From assembly GCA_036504075.1 (NCBI GenBank), contig DASXVX010000022.1, positions 174,583 through 238,582 on the forward strand: DNA of 64,000 nt, written 5' to 3'. Below the pieces are notes generated by a model that was not told where the DNA came from, made no database searches, and saw only the letters and a program-made list of their open reading frames with translations. Each line of letters starts with the position of its first letter. The first letter of the stretch is position 1. This DNA is from DASXVX01 sp036504075 (GTDB taxonomy: Bacteria > Bacillota > Sulfobacillia > Symbiobacteriales > Symbiobacteriaceae). Shown one piece after another: positions 1 to 9,332 of this stretch. Made by a program: the position numbers and the translations under genes.

Positions 1-498
<498 letters not shown>

Positions 499-506
<8 letters not shown>

Positions 507-1230
507 ACTTGTGTCCCTCCCCCCCCAGATAGGCCGCGACCACTTTTTCGTTCCGCAGGACGTCCCGGGGGGCGCCCTCCGCCAGCAGCTCGCCCTGGTT
601 CAGGACGACCACACGGGTGCAGAGCGACACGACCGCCTTCATGACGTGCTCGATGAACACGACCGTGATGCCGGTGGCGTGGATCTTTTTCACCAGTTCG
701 ACGCCCGCTTCCATTTCGCTGGGGTTGAGACCGGCCATGGACTCGTCCAGCATGAGCACCTTCGGCTTGAGCGCCAGCGCCCGGGCCAGGTCCAGACGGC
801 GGCGGGTTTCGACCGGGAGGCTGCCGGAGCGACTGTCCCGCACCCGGGTGAGCCCCGTAAACTCGGCGACTTCCTCGGCGCTCTTCCGCGCCTTCGCCAT
901 GCTGCTGTCGTGCAACAGCGCGCCGATCATGATGTTTTCCAGCACGCTCATATCGAGGAACGGACGGGAGGCCTGGAACGTGCGGCCGACGCCCATGAGC
1001 GCCCGGTCGGGAGCCGAAATGCGAGTAATGTCCTTCCCCGCCAGCAGAATCTGGCCGGAGTCAGCGGAATACGTGCCGGAAATCAGGTTAACCGTGGTGG
1101 ACTTGCCCGACCCGTTGGGGCCGATGAGGCCCAGGATTTCGCCCTCGTTCACCTGCATCGTCAGGTCCTTGACGGCGTGAATGCCGCCAAACGACTTGTT
1201 CAGCCCTTTGATATCGAGGATTGCGCTCAT
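499..1230 (-). CDS. livG: Liv-type ABC transporter ATPase LivG
   Basis: Second ATPase of the Liv importer, 243 residues. The frame is open 15 codons further upstream, but the start at MSAILDIKG is chosen because GGAGGTGG sits just before it and it forms an ATGA overlap with the livM stop. Walker A is GPNGSGKS (about 37-44). Unusual: the ABC signature is degenerate. Where LivG proteins have LAYG/LSYG-Q this one reads LPVETRRR, and Walker B is LMLDES rather than LDEP. With the canonical LivF partner this would give one standard and one altered composite ATP site. The C-terminal H-loop region (FIEHVMKAV) is present. Family certain, substrate unknown. Confidence 0.93.
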
Positions 1231-2222
1231 CGTGAAGCCACCTCCACGTTCGCCTTCGCCGGCTTCTTCGGCCACTTGATCAGCTCCACGAGCGAAATCA
1301 GGCCGGCGGGCCGGGTGAGCACGATGATCATCAGGAGGGCGCCATAGAGGGTCATGGACGTGCCGGTGCGGGCGGCGCCGAAGAACGAATTGGTCGCTTC
1401 GGTCAGGCCGGTGACGACCGCCGCGCCGACGATGGGACCGGCCAACGTGCCGACGCCGCCGACGATGGCGACCAGCGCGATCTGGATGGACATGGTAATC
1501 GAGCCGACGGAGCCGGGGTCAACAAAGCCGATGACGCAGGCGTACATGGCGCCCATGATGCCCGTGATGCCCGCACTGATCAGCAAGGCGACCAGCTTGA
1601 CATTGTGGGTCTTCACGCCCAGGGATTCCGCCGCATCCTGGTCGTCGCGGATCGCCTGCAAGTACATGCCGATGCGGGAGCCGGTGATCAGCTTGCCAAA
1701 CATGTAGACAGCAATCAGCATGAACAGAACGATGTAGTAGTACGCCGCCTTGCTGTCAAACTGCAAATTCCAGGCGCTCTGACCCTTGTAGGGAATCAGC
1801 AGGCCGTTGGCCCCACCGGTGAAGTTGACGTAATGCAGCAAGAGAATCCGGAGGATTTCGCCGAAGGCGATGGTCGACAGTGTAAAGTACGGCCCCCGCA
1901 GCCGGAAGCAGGGGTAGCCGATGATCAGGGCCGCCACCATGGCGACCGCCGCGCCCACGAACATGCCGAAGATCGGCGATATGTGGTACCGCGTGTACAG
2001 AATAATGGTCGTGTAGGCGCCCAGCGACAGGAAGACCGCGTGGCCCAGCGACAACTGCGCCGCGTAACCGCCGATGAAGTTCCAGGCGATGCCCAGCGCG
2101 CTGAACAGGAAGATCATCATGATCGTGTTCAGCAGGTACTGCTGATCCGTGACGAACGGAATGGCCGCCAATGCGGCGATGAGGAGAACGACAAGCCCGC
2201 GCGTGCCCCACCGTGCTAACAT
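1227..2222 (-). CDS. livM: Liv-type ABC transporter permease LivM
   Basis: Inner-membrane permease of 331 residues with about eight to ten hydrophobic segments, starting with an Arg-containing N-terminus and a first TM helix around residues 10-30. LivM family features include the GYAAQLSLGHAVFLSLGAY region (about 52-70) and the glycine-rich IVGGVGTLAGPIVGA loop near residue 255, which is part of the ATPase-coupling region. It overlaps livH by 1 bp (TAATG) and livG by 4 bp (ATGA), as expected for a translationally coupled transporter operon. Substrate specificity cannot be read from the sequence. Confidence 0.94.
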   Translation of the reverse strand: MLARWGTRGLVVLLIAALAAIPFVTDQQYLLNTIMMIFLFSALGIAWNFIGGYAAQLSLGHAVFLSLGAYTTIILYTRYHISPIFGMFVGAAVAMVAALIIGYPCFRLRGPYFTLSTIAFGEILRILLLHYVNFTGGANGLLIPYKGQSAWNLQFDSKAAYYYIVLFMLIAVYMFGKLITGSRIGMYLQAIRDDQDAAESLGVKTHNVKLVALLISAGITGIMGAMYACVIGFVDPGSVGSITMSIQIALVAIVGGVGTLAGPIVGAAVVTGLTEATNSFFGAARTGTSMTLYGALLMIIVLTRPAGLISLVELIKWPKKPAKANVEVASR

Positions 2223-3088
2223 TAACTTCCACTCCTTCCGAAGAGGCCGTTGGGCCGCAGGAACAGGACCAGAATGAAGATCACGTAGACGCCCAACTGC
2301 GCCAGATCCAGGGAGATGAACGTGGCCGACAGGGCTTCGACGACGCCGATTAGCAGGCCGCCAAACATCGCCCCCGTCACGTCGCCCATGCCGCCCAGGA
2401 CGACGACCACAAAGGCGGTGTTGTTAAACAACCCACCCACCTGCGGGTACACGTAAAAGAGCGGCGAAATCAACACGCCCGCGGCGCCGGCAAGGGCGAT
2501 GCCGATCGCGAACGCCAGTGCAAACGTCTTCCGGGGGTTAATCCCGAGCAAGGTAGCGATTTCGGCGCTTTCCGCCGTCGCCCGCATTGCCCGGCCCATT
2601 TCCGTCCGGTTGATGATGATCTCCAGAACGACCACCAGCGCGGCTGCCACGAGGAAGGCGACCACCCGGGCGACCGGAATCATGAACGGGCCAAGGTGCC
2701 AGGCCGCTTGCTTGACGGTGTTGGGGATCGACTGGTAGTCGGGCCCCCAGATCATGATCGCCCCGTTCACCAGGAAAATGGAGAGGCCCAGCGTCAGCAG
2801 AATCTGGTAGATGTCCGACTTTCCGATCACGCGGGTGATAAGGGTCCGGAAGATCCCCCAGCCGAACAGCAGCATGATTGGCGTAACAACAAAGAACAGC
2901 GGGTAAATGCCCAGGTGCAGCCACTTATTCAGCAGCCACGTGATGAACATGCCGGCCATGAGGAACTCGCCCTGGGCGAAGTTCACGATGCCCATAACGC
3001 CGAAGATGAGGGTCAGGCCGACCGCCACCAGGGCGTAGATGCCACCGATCATGAGACCGTTGATGATCGATTGCACCACTGTTAGCAC
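2222..3088 (-). CDS. livH: Liv-type ABC transporter permease LivH
   Basis: Membrane permease of 288 residues that pairs with LivM to form the translocation pore. Family features seen: the N-terminal NGLMIGGIYALVAVGLTL helix, the conserved MGIVNFAQGEFLMAG segment (about residues 31-45), and the late VVVVLGGMGDVTGAMFGG coupling loop. Length is normal for the family. It starts about 75 bp after the livJ stop, with a hairpin in the gap that could reduce expression of the membrane components relative to the binding protein. Confidence 0.94.
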   Translation of the reverse strand: MLTVVQSIINGLMIGGIYALVAVGLTLIFGVMGIVNFAQGEFLMAGMFITWLLNKWLHLGIYPLFFVVTPIMLLFGWGIFRTLITRVIGKSDIYQILLTLGLSIFLVNGAIMIWGPDYQSIPNTVKQAAWHLGPFMIPVARVVAFLVAAALVVVLEIIINRTEMGRAMRATAESAEIATLLGINPRKTFALAFAIGIALAGAAGVLISPLFYVYPQVGGLFNNTAFVVVVLGGMGDVTGAMFGGLLIGVVEALSATFISLDLAQLGVYVIFILVLFLRPNGLFGRSGS

Positions 3089-3112
3089 ATTGTTTCCCCC
3101 TTTTAGTTGAGA

Positions 3113-3139
3113 AGGGGGACGTCGTTATGGCGTCCCCCT
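3113..3139 (-). terminator. Intra-operon hairpin between livJ and livH (possible attenuator)
   Basis: A perfect 9-bp inverted repeat (agggggacg / cgtccccct) with a 9-nt loop lies in the livJ-livH gap. No strong U-run follows on the minus strand, so it is more likely an mRNA-stabilising or partial termination hairpin than a full terminator. Such hairpins often follow binding-protein genes in ABC operons. Confidence 0.5.
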
Positions 3140-3163
3140 GTTTAACAACGGACACAGTGGAGC

Positions 3164-4435
3164 TTACTTCTTGGCTTCGAACTGGAGCTTGGCCACGGCG
3201 TCGGCGGCCGGGTAGATCGTGCGGGGCTTGCCACCCTGCCACTGAATCATAACCGGATGAACGTTGGAGTTCCAGCCCTTTTCGTTGTACTTCGTGACGC
3301 CCGGCTGCATGAAGCCGCCGAAGGTGCCCTTGCCGAACTCGGTGGCGGCCAGGTAGTCACGAATCTTGGTCGGGTCGGCGCTGGCGGTCTTCTCCATGGC
3401 CTGGGCGACCAGCATGGTGGCAGCGTATTCAGGGCCGGCATGCTCGGTCATGAAGTAGCCGTACTTCTTCTCGAACCGGGCGGTCGCAGCAGACAGGTTG
3501 GAGTCGTCCTGGATGGCCTTGGAGTCCCAGTTCCAGGAACCGACGGAAATCAGGCCGTTAACGGAGTCGCCCATCTCCTTGTAAATGGCGGGCCACAGGA
3601 AGCCGGCGCCACCGCCGATGATCAGCGGGCTGATCTGGAACTGCTTCATCGTATTGATGATCAGCTTCGCATCGTTGGTGTAGGAGACCGGGAAGAGCAC
3701 CTGGGCCTTGGAGTTCTTAATGGCGGTAACGAGGGAGGAGGCATCGGTGAAGCCGGCCGGGTAGGACTGGTACAGAACCACGTTCAGGCCGGCGTTCTTG
3801 GCGATTTCCATGGAGCCCTTGGAGGTGGACTCGCCGTAGGCGGAGTTCTCGTAGACGATGGCGACGTCCTTGAGGCCCAGGTTGTAGGTAGCGTTGAGGT
3901 ACTTCAGGAACTCGACCTGGGTATTGCCGAAATTGCCGCCCTTGGGGGTGGACTGGAAGGTGTACTTGTAGCCCTGCTCGGTGATGCCGTCGTTAATGGC
4001 GTTGACGATGATGGGTACCTTGTTCTTCTCGAGCAGGGGCGTGATCGCCAGGGCGATGTTGCTGATGCCCGGGCCGATGGCGGCAACGACTTTTTCGTTA
4101 GAGAGCGTACGCTCTACGGCCGAAACCGCGTCCTTGGGCTCACTGGTCGTGTCGGTCACAACGAGCTTGATCTTGGCGCCGCCAAGCGCCTTGATGCCAC
4201 CGGCGTTGTTGATGTCTTCAACAGCCAACTGGACGCCGTCGAGGTCTTGCTTGCCCGCATCCCCGTTGCTGCCGGAGAGCGGGTTAAAGAAAGCGATCTT
4301 GATCTCAGCGACCTTCGGAGCTTCCGGAGTGCTGCCAGCGGCGGGTTGTTCAGTCTTCTTGGTACCGCAACCTACCACCAGCGAGCTGACGGTAATGAAT
4401 GCCAGAACCGCGGACAAGATACGCTTTGAAGTCAT
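3164..4435 (-). CDS. livJ: Liv-type substrate-binding lipoprotein
   Basis: Extracytoplasmic ligand-binding protein that would deliver substrate to LivHMGF. The frame is open further upstream, but MTSKRILSAVLAF is chosen as start because it is a lipoprotein signal peptide with lipobox LVVGC (Cys 23) and a purine-rich ribosome site precedes it. A Ser/Pro/Glu linker leads into a type I periplasmic-binding fold (IKIAFFNPLSGSNGDAGKQ opening typical of the Leu/Ile/Val-binding family). About 423 residues, normal length. It sits 49 bp downstream of a 3-hydroxyacyl-CoA dehydrogenase gene in the same operon, so the ligand may be an organic acid rather than an amino acid; that is inference. Confidence 0.92.
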   Translation of the reverse strand: MTSKRILSAVLAFITVSSLVVGCGTKKTEQPAAGSTPEAPKVAEIKIAFFNPLSGSNGDAGKQDLDGVQLAVEDINNAGGIKALGGAKIKLVVTDTTSEPKDAVSAVERTLSNEKVVAAIGPGISNIALAITPLLEKNKVPIIVNAINDGITEQGYKYTFQSTPKGGNFGNTQVEFLKYLNATYNLGLKDVAIVYENSAYGESTSKGSMEIAKNAGLNVVLYQSYPAGFTDASSLVTAIKNSKAQVLFPVSYTNDAKLIINTMKQFQISPLIIGGGAGFLWPAIYKEMGDSVNGLISVGSWNWDSKAIQDDSNLSAATARFEKKYGYFMTEHAGPEYAATMLVAQAMEKTASADPTKIRDYLAATEFGKGTFGGFMQPGVTKYNEKGWNSNVHPVMIQWQGGKPRTIYPAADAVAKLQFEAKK

Positions 4436-4484
4436 CCCTCTACCCCTTCCCTGTGATGAAGTGCCTATCGGCGCTCTGGCGCCG

Positions 4485-5333
4485 TTAGTACTGATAGAAG
4501 CCCTTGCCACTCTTGCGGCCGAGGTAACCCCCCTCGACCATTTTCTTGAGCAGCGGGCACGGCCGGTACTTGTCCTCCATCAAGTTCTCGAACAAGCCCA
4601 GCTGGGTCATGTACAGGACATCCAGACCGACAAAGTCCGCCAGTTCCAGGGGACCCATCGGGTGGTTGGCGCCCAGCTTCATGCCGGCATCCACGTCCTC
4701 CGGCTTAACGCCTTCGGCCACGAGGAAGATCGCCTCGTTCATCATGGGCACCAGGAGCCGGTTTACGATGAACCCGGCCTGGTCCGGCGCAGTGACCGGC
4801 GTTTTGCCGAACTGCCCGGCCAGCTTCCAGGCGGTCTGGTATGTCTCTTCGGTGGTACCCAGCCCACGAATGACCTCGATCAGCTTCATGACCGGGGCGG
4901 GGTAGAAGAAGTGCATGCCAACGGTCCGATCCGGGCGTTTTGCGGCGGCGCCCAGGCGGGTAATCGACAGACCGGAGGTATTGGAGACCAGAATGGTGTC
5001 AGGCGAGGTGACCTGGCCCAGCTCCGTGAAGACTTTCATTTTGAGGTCGATGTTCTCCGGCACAGCCTCAATAACGACCTGCTTGCCGGCCGCGCCGGCC
5101 AGACCGCCCCCGGACGACAGGCGGGCCATGGTCGCCGCCTTTTCCTCGGCGGTCAGCTTGCCTTTTTCCACGCTCTTCTGCAGCCGGCTGTCGATGGCGG
5201 TCAAGCCTTTCAACAGGGCGGCCGGAATGACGTCGATTAACGTGACCTCGAACCCGGCGGACAGGGCTGCCTGGGCGATGCCGTTGCCCATGAGGCCGGC
5301 GCCAATGACGGCGATGCTCTTGACTTCGGTCAT
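4485..5333 (-). CDS. hbd: 3-hydroxybutyryl-CoA dehydrogenase (3-hydroxyacyl-CoA dehydrogenase)
   Basis: NAD(P)-dependent enzyme that interconverts 3-hydroxyacyl-CoA and 3-oxoacyl-CoA. It has 282 residues, the usual length of the stand-alone short enzyme. An N-terminal Rossmann motif GAGLMG (residues 11-16) is followed by the family's substrate-binding and catalytic stretch MHFFYPAPVMKLIEVIRG (catalytic His, then Glu), and a C-terminal helical domain with NHPMGPLELADFVGLD. It follows the thiolase after 12 bp and precedes livJ, so it belongs to a cytoplasmic acyl-CoA pathway co-expressed with the importer. Chain-length preference cannot be read from the sequence. Confidence 0.94.
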   Translation of the reverse strand: MTEVKSIAVIGAGLMGNGIAQAALSAGFEVTLIDVIPAALLKGLTAIDSRLQKSVEKGKLTAEEKAATMARLSSGGGLAGAAGKQVVIEAVPENIDLKMKVFTELGQVTSPDTILVSNTSGLSITRLGAAAKRPDRTVGMHFFYPAPVMKLIEVIRGLGTTEETYQTAWKLAGQFGKTPVTAPDQAGFIVNRLLVPMMNEAIFLVAEGVKPEDVDAGMKLGANHPMGPLELADFVGLDVLYMTQLGLFENLMEDKYRPCPLLKKMVEGGYLGRKSGKGFYQY

Positions 5334-5345
5334 GTCGGTCCCCTC

Positions 5346-6509
5346 CTACCGGGCGTTCTCAAGCAGCACGGCCATGCCCTGGCCGCTGCCGATGCACATG
5401 GTGGCAATACCGTACTTCACTTTCCGACGGGCCATTTCGTTCATGAGCTTGATCATGATGACCAGGCCCGTGGCGCCGACCGCATGGCCCTGGGCCACTG
5501 CGCCGCCGTTCACGTTGACGAGTTCGGGGTCGAGCCCGAGTTGATTGATGCCCGCCACGAGCTGGACGGCAAACGCCTCGTTGATTTCGATCAGGCCGAT
5601 ATCGGAGAGCTTCATGCCCGTCTTCTTCATGAGCTTCTGCACGGCCGGGACCGGGCCGATGCCGAAGAGGGTGGGTTCAACGCCCACAGATTCCCACGCC
5701 CGGAGGTAAGCCATGGGCTTCAGGTTCAGCTTGGCGGCCGTGTCGGCCGCGGTGACCACGCAGGCCGCCGCGCCGTCGTTGATGCCCGAGCTGTTGCCGG
5801 CCGTAACCGTGCCGTCCTTCTTGAAGGCGGGCTTCAGCTTCGCCAGCTTCTCCAGCGTGGTGTCCGGCCGGTTATGCTCGTCGGCATCAAACACCTGCAC
5901 GCCGCCCTTGACCGGAATCTCCACCGGGAAGATCTCATCCTTGAACTTGCCTTCGGACTGAGCCTTGGCGAACCGGCTCTGGGAGATGTAAGCCCACTCG
6001 TCCTGGGCTTCCCGGCTGACGTTATACGTGGCCGCCATATTCTCAGCCATGGAGCCGGCGTCGCCAAGAATGTGATCGGCCAGGTAGTCGTACACGACCT
6101 GGTTGCCGTGCCGAAAGCCGTTACGGGCGTTTTCCAGCAGGTACGGAGTCTGGCTCATGCACTCCATGCCACCCGCCACGATCACATCGCGCTCGCCCAG
6201 GAGGACGTCCTGCGCCGCCGCGACGACCGCCCGCATGCCGGAAGCGCAGTTCATGTTGATGGTGTAGGCGTCCTGCTCGACCGGCCAGCCGGCCTTCATT
6301 TGCACCCGGCGGGCGGGGTTGCCGCCGCGGGTAACCTGGATATTCTCACCGAGCACAACCCGCTCCACCTGTTCGGGGGTCAGGCCGGCCCGCTTGATGG
6401 TCTCCTTGATGGCCAGGGCGCCCAGTTCGATGGCGCCGACGTTCGCGAGCGATCCCTGGTACTTGCCGATGGCCGTGCGCGTCGCGCTGGAAATGACGAT
6501 CTCCTTCAA
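5346..6509 (-). CDS. Acetyl-CoA C-acyltransferase (thiolase)
   Basis: Thiolase of 387 residues, which cleaves 3-oxoacyl-CoA with CoA or condenses two acetyl-CoA. All catalytic elements are visible: the nucleophilic Cys in NMNCASGMRA (about residue 88), the His in the GGAVAQGHAVGATG block, and the second Cys in CIGSGQGMA near the C-terminus. Length and motifs are those of the degradative/acetoacetyl-CoA thiolase family. It is in one operon with the reductase upstream (30 bp) and the dehydrogenase downstream (12 bp), which together make a complete C4 or beta-oxidation back end. Confidence 0.94.
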   Translation of the reverse strand: MKEIVISSATRTAIGKYQGSLANVGAIELGALAIKETIKRAGLTPEQVERVVLGENIQVTRGGNPARRVQMKAGWPVEQDAYTINMNCASGMRAVVAAAQDVLLGERDVIVAGGMECMSQTPYLLENARNGFRHGNQVVYDYLADHILGDAGSMAENMAATYNVSREAQDEWAYISQSRFAKAQSEGKFKDEIFPVEIPVKGGVQVFDADEHNRPDTTLEKLAKLKPAFKKDGTVTAGNSSGINDGAAACVVTAADTAAKLNLKPMAYLRAWESVGVEPTLFGIGPVPAVQKLMKKTGMKLSDIGLIEINEAFAVQLVAGINQLGLDPELVNVNGGAVAQGHAVGATGLVIMIKLMNEMARRKVKYGIATMCIGSGQGMAVLLENAR

Positions 6510-6539
6510 CGCTGGTCCCTCCTCTTCGCTTACAGGACG

Positions 6540-7277
6540 TTACAGAACGAAGCCACCACCGACGTTAATGACTTCACCGGTTACATAGCCGGCCTCTTCC
6601 GAGGCCAGGAAAGCCACAACGTTGGCCACTTCGTCCGGGCTGCCCGCACGGCCGGCCGGAATCTTGTCGATCATGACCTGCCAGACCTTCTCGGGCACGC
6701 CCCGGGTCATATCGGTGTCGATGAACCCCGGGCAGATGGCGTTGGCCGTAACACCCTTGCGGGCCAGTTCCCGCGCTGCCGTCTTGGTAAGGCCGACGAC
6801 ACCGGCCTTGGAGGCGGCATAGTTGGCCTGTCCGACGTTGCCGAGCCAACTGGCCGAAGAAATGTTGACGATACGGCCGTAGCCCTGCTCCCGCATATAC
6901 GCGCCGGCGAACCGGGTCGTGTAAAAAGTACCGGTCAGGTTAACCTTGAGCACCAGGTCCCACTGTTCGTCGGTCATTTTATGCAGCATGGTGTCCCGGT
7001 TAATGCCGGCCACGTTCACGAGAATCTCCAGGCCGCCGAACGCCTCGATTGCCTTCTTGCAGAGCGCTTCCGCCTGCTCTTTGGTGCCGATATCGGTCTT
7101 GACCGCTTCCGCCCGGCGCCCCATGGCCCGGATTTCTGCGACCACCTGCTCCAACTGTTCGACCAGCAAATCGCCAACGACGACATCGGCGCCTTCCCGG
7201 GCGAGCTTCAAGGCGATGGCACGGCCGATCCCTCTGGCCGCACCCGTTACTACTGCACGCTTGCCCTCAAGCCTCAT
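6540..7277 (-). CDS. Short-chain dehydrogenase, 3-oxoacyl-(ACP/CoA) reductase
   Basis: SDR-family oxidoreductase of 245 residues, resembling FabG or acetoacetyl-CoA reductase (PhaB). It has the TGxxxGIG cofactor motif (TGAARGIG, residues 11-18), an NVAGI motif, the catalytic Ser in the NISSASW stretch, and YAASK (Tyr and Lys of the active site). Gene context with CoA-transferase and thiolase points to a CoA-linked substrate rather than a fatty-acid-synthesis role, but FabG and PhaB cannot be separated from sequence alone. Both this gene and hbd act at the 3-hydroxy/3-oxo step, possibly with different cofactors or stereochemistry. Confidence 0.9.
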   Translation of the reverse strand: MRLEGKRAVVTGAARGIGRAIALKLAREGADVVVGDLLVEQLEQVVAEIRAMGRRAEAVKTDIGTKEQAEALCKKAIEAFGGLEILVNVAGINRDTMLHKMTDEQWDLVLKVNLTGTFYTTRFAGAYMREQGYGRIVNISSASWLGNVGQANYAASKAGVVGLTKTAARELARKGVTANAICPGFIDTDMTRGVPEKVWQVMIDKIPAGRAGSPDEVANVVAFLASEEAGYVTGEVINVGGGFVL

Positions 7278-7300
7278 ATCGATTACCTCCCGCCGTACTC

Positions 7301-8890
7301 CTACTGTTCCGCCCGGGCGAGGAACGCCTCCCGGATGCCCATGGGACCGTCACGGAACAAGGCCGGATCCATTTGCTTCAGATCGGAAGCCACTTTCGGG
7401 CGGAATGCCATATGGGCGAAAATGTCGCGCTCCAGGTCACAACCAGGCGCTATTTCGGTGAGCACAAGGCCGTCCTGGTCGAGCCGGAAGACTGCACGCT
7501 CCGTGACGTACACGATTTCCTGCCAGTCGTTCTTCGCCGCCACGGCGCCGGCAAAGGTGACCTGCTCCACCCGCTTCAGGAACTTGACGGCGCCGTTGGT
7601 CCTGACTTTGACCTGGCCGCCTTCAATCGCCACGTCTTGCTTGCCGGCGGTGAAGCTGCACAGGAAGACGACTTTCTTGGCCGACATGGTGATGTCGATA
7701 AACCCGCCGCAGCCCACCGTGCGGCCGCCGAACTGGCTGACGTTCACGTTGCCCTGCTCGTCCACTTCGGCAGCGCCCATGTAGGTCACGTCAACCCCGG
7801 CGCCGCTGTAGAAGTCGAATTGATACGGCTGCTCGATAATCGCTTCGGCGTTCTGGGTGAGACCGAAGTCGACCCCGCCCGCCGGCACGCCGCCGATGAC
7901 GCCCGACTCGATGGTCAGCGTCAGGCTGTCGGCAATGCCCTCTTCGGCGCTGACCGGACCCACCGTGTCGCCGGGGATGCCGGTGCCCAGGTTCACACTG
8001 GCGCCCGGGTAGCTCTCGAGTACGCCCCGCCGGCCGATCACTTTCCGGGCCGAGAGCGGCAACGCTTCCACGTCGCTCACCGGCACCCGGATGTCGCCCG
8101 CGTAGGACGGGTCAAACACGTAGCCGTTGGTCATCCGGTGATTGTGCTCCGGGTCCTGCGCGACGACCGCGTAGTCGATGAACAGCCCCGGTACGACCAC
8201 CTGCTTCGGATGCAGCGTGCCGGCCTTTGCCTTGTACTTGGCCTGGGCGATCACGATGCCTCCGAAACGTTTCGCTGCGAGGGCTGCCGACATGATCTCC
8301 AGCTTGATGCCCTCGTGCTCCGTGGTGAGGTTGCCGTTCTCATCGATCGTGGTGCCGCGGATCAGCGTCACGTTGACCGGAATGGACTTATAGAACAGGT
8401 ACTCCTCGCCGTCGATCTCCATCAGATCGACCAACCGCAGGCCGGAAGCCTTGGCGCTGGCATTAACAGAACCGCCGTCCTGGCGGGGATCAACAAAGGT
8501 GCCGAGACCGACTTTGGTGAGAATGCCGGGCTGCTTGCCGGCCATGGCCCGGACCAGGTGGCTCACCTTACCCTGGGGCAGGCAGAAACCCTCTGCGCGG
8601 TCCTGGAAAATGAACTCCCGCATCTTGGGGGCCAGGCCCCAGTGCGCCCCGATGACCCGCTTGATCAGTCCGTCGTGGGCCCAGTGTTCCAGGCCGTTGA
8701 CCTTGTCGCTCTCCCCGGCGCTATGCAGCAAAGTCAGGTTCTTGGGGCTGTTGTTCGCCAGGAACCGGGCTTCAATGGCTTTGAAAATCTCTTCGCAGAC
8801 ACCCATCATGGTGAAGCCGGTGGTTAGAACGGTGTTGCCATCTTGAATCTTACAGGCCGCTTCATCGGCTGTAATGAAACGCACGCCCAT
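7301..8890 (-). CDS. Acyl-CoA:acetate/3-ketoacid CoA-transferase (fused alpha-beta)
   Basis: First gene of the operon. It transfers CoA between acyl-CoA and a free acid, activating an imported carboxylic acid without ATP. About 529 residues containing both CoA-transferase halves in one chain: the first half starts MGVRFITADEAACKIQDG, the second carries TIESGVIGGVPAGG, where the Glu forms the covalent CoA thioester in this family. The frame is open 39 codons further up to a point inside the promoter region. The start at 8890 is chosen because homologous N-termini begin there and AAAGGA lies upstream. Leader of about 80 nt from the predicted promoter. Confidence 0.9.
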   Translation of the reverse strand: MGVRFITADEAACKIQDGNTVLTTGFTMMGVCEEIFKAIEARFLANNSPKNLTLLHSAGESDKVNGLEHWAHDGLIKRVIGAHWGLAPKMREFIFQDRAEGFCLPQGKVSHLVRAMAGKQPGILTKVGLGTFVDPRQDGGSVNASAKASGLRLVDLMEIDGEEYLFYKSIPVNVTLIRGTTIDENGNLTTEHEGIKLEIMSAALAAKRFGGIVIAQAKYKAKAGTLHPKQVVVPGLFIDYAVVAQDPEHNHRMTNGYVFDPSYAGDIRVPVSDVEALPLSARKVIGRRGVLESYPGASVNLGTGIPGDTVGPVSAEEGIADSLTLTIESGVIGGVPAGGVDFGLTQNAEAIIEQPYQFDFYSGAGVDVTYMGAAEVDEQGNVNVSQFGGRTVGCGGFIDITMSAKKVVFLCSFTAGKQDVAIEGGQVKVRTNGAVKFLKRVEQVTFAGAVAAKNDWQEIVYVTERAVFRLDQDGLVLTEIAPGCDLERDIFAHMAFRPKVASDLKQMDPALFRDGPMGIREAFLARAEQ

Positions 8891-8977
8891 ATTGCAACAG
8901 TATCCTTTCAGTAGGGGAAATCTTCGACTTCTGGTGGCCCGAGGCTGTGCTCCAAAACGTTTCGATCGCTTGCCCTG

Positions 8978-9007
8978 AGTATAGGGGAGGCGGGGCCAAA
9001 AGTTCAA
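8978..9007 (-). promoter_or_regulatory. Predicted sigma-A promoter of the CoA-transferase/liv operon
   Basis: On the minus strand TTGAAC and TATACT are separated by 18 bp, close to the sigma-A consensus. It lies about 90 bp upstream of the CoA-transferase start. Just downstream, near 8954-8964, is an aaaacgtttcg sequence with a palindromic aaacgttt core that could be an operator. The rest of the 8891-9332 gap holds only this promoter and the hairpin at 9256; no gene is seen. Confidence 0.6.
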
Positions 9008-9255
9008 TATCCAAAGCGTCTGCTATCGCGAAATAACCTAAAATACCTATATTTGTGAACGCATTCACTTGGAGAATGTGATGTATGCAGCAAGCGCATA
9101 GTCGCACGACTGTAGGGTTTCGGGTCACAAAACGCCTGATACCGGGGCTACCACGTTGGCGATGTGACGAAAGCGGGGAATCGGGGAGCGAACCGTCCCT
9201 CTTTTCGGCCTTTCGCTCTCGCAAAACGGCCAAACCGTTTCGATCGCTGGCACAT

Positions 9256-9284
9256 GAGGCCCCTGCCGTACCGGCAGGGGCCTC
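9256..9284 (-). terminator. Hairpin after the opp operon
   Basis: A perfect 13-bp stem (gaggcccctgccg / cggcaggggcctc) with a 3-nt loop lies about 50 bp past the oppF stop. A U-run is weak on either strand, so it is probably the 3' end of the opp transcript by position rather than by a classic tail. Confidence 0.6.
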
Positions 9285-9332
9285 GTTTCTGAATTGCTTT
9301 TGGTTGGGGCGCGGCAAGGTGTGGTCCTCCGC

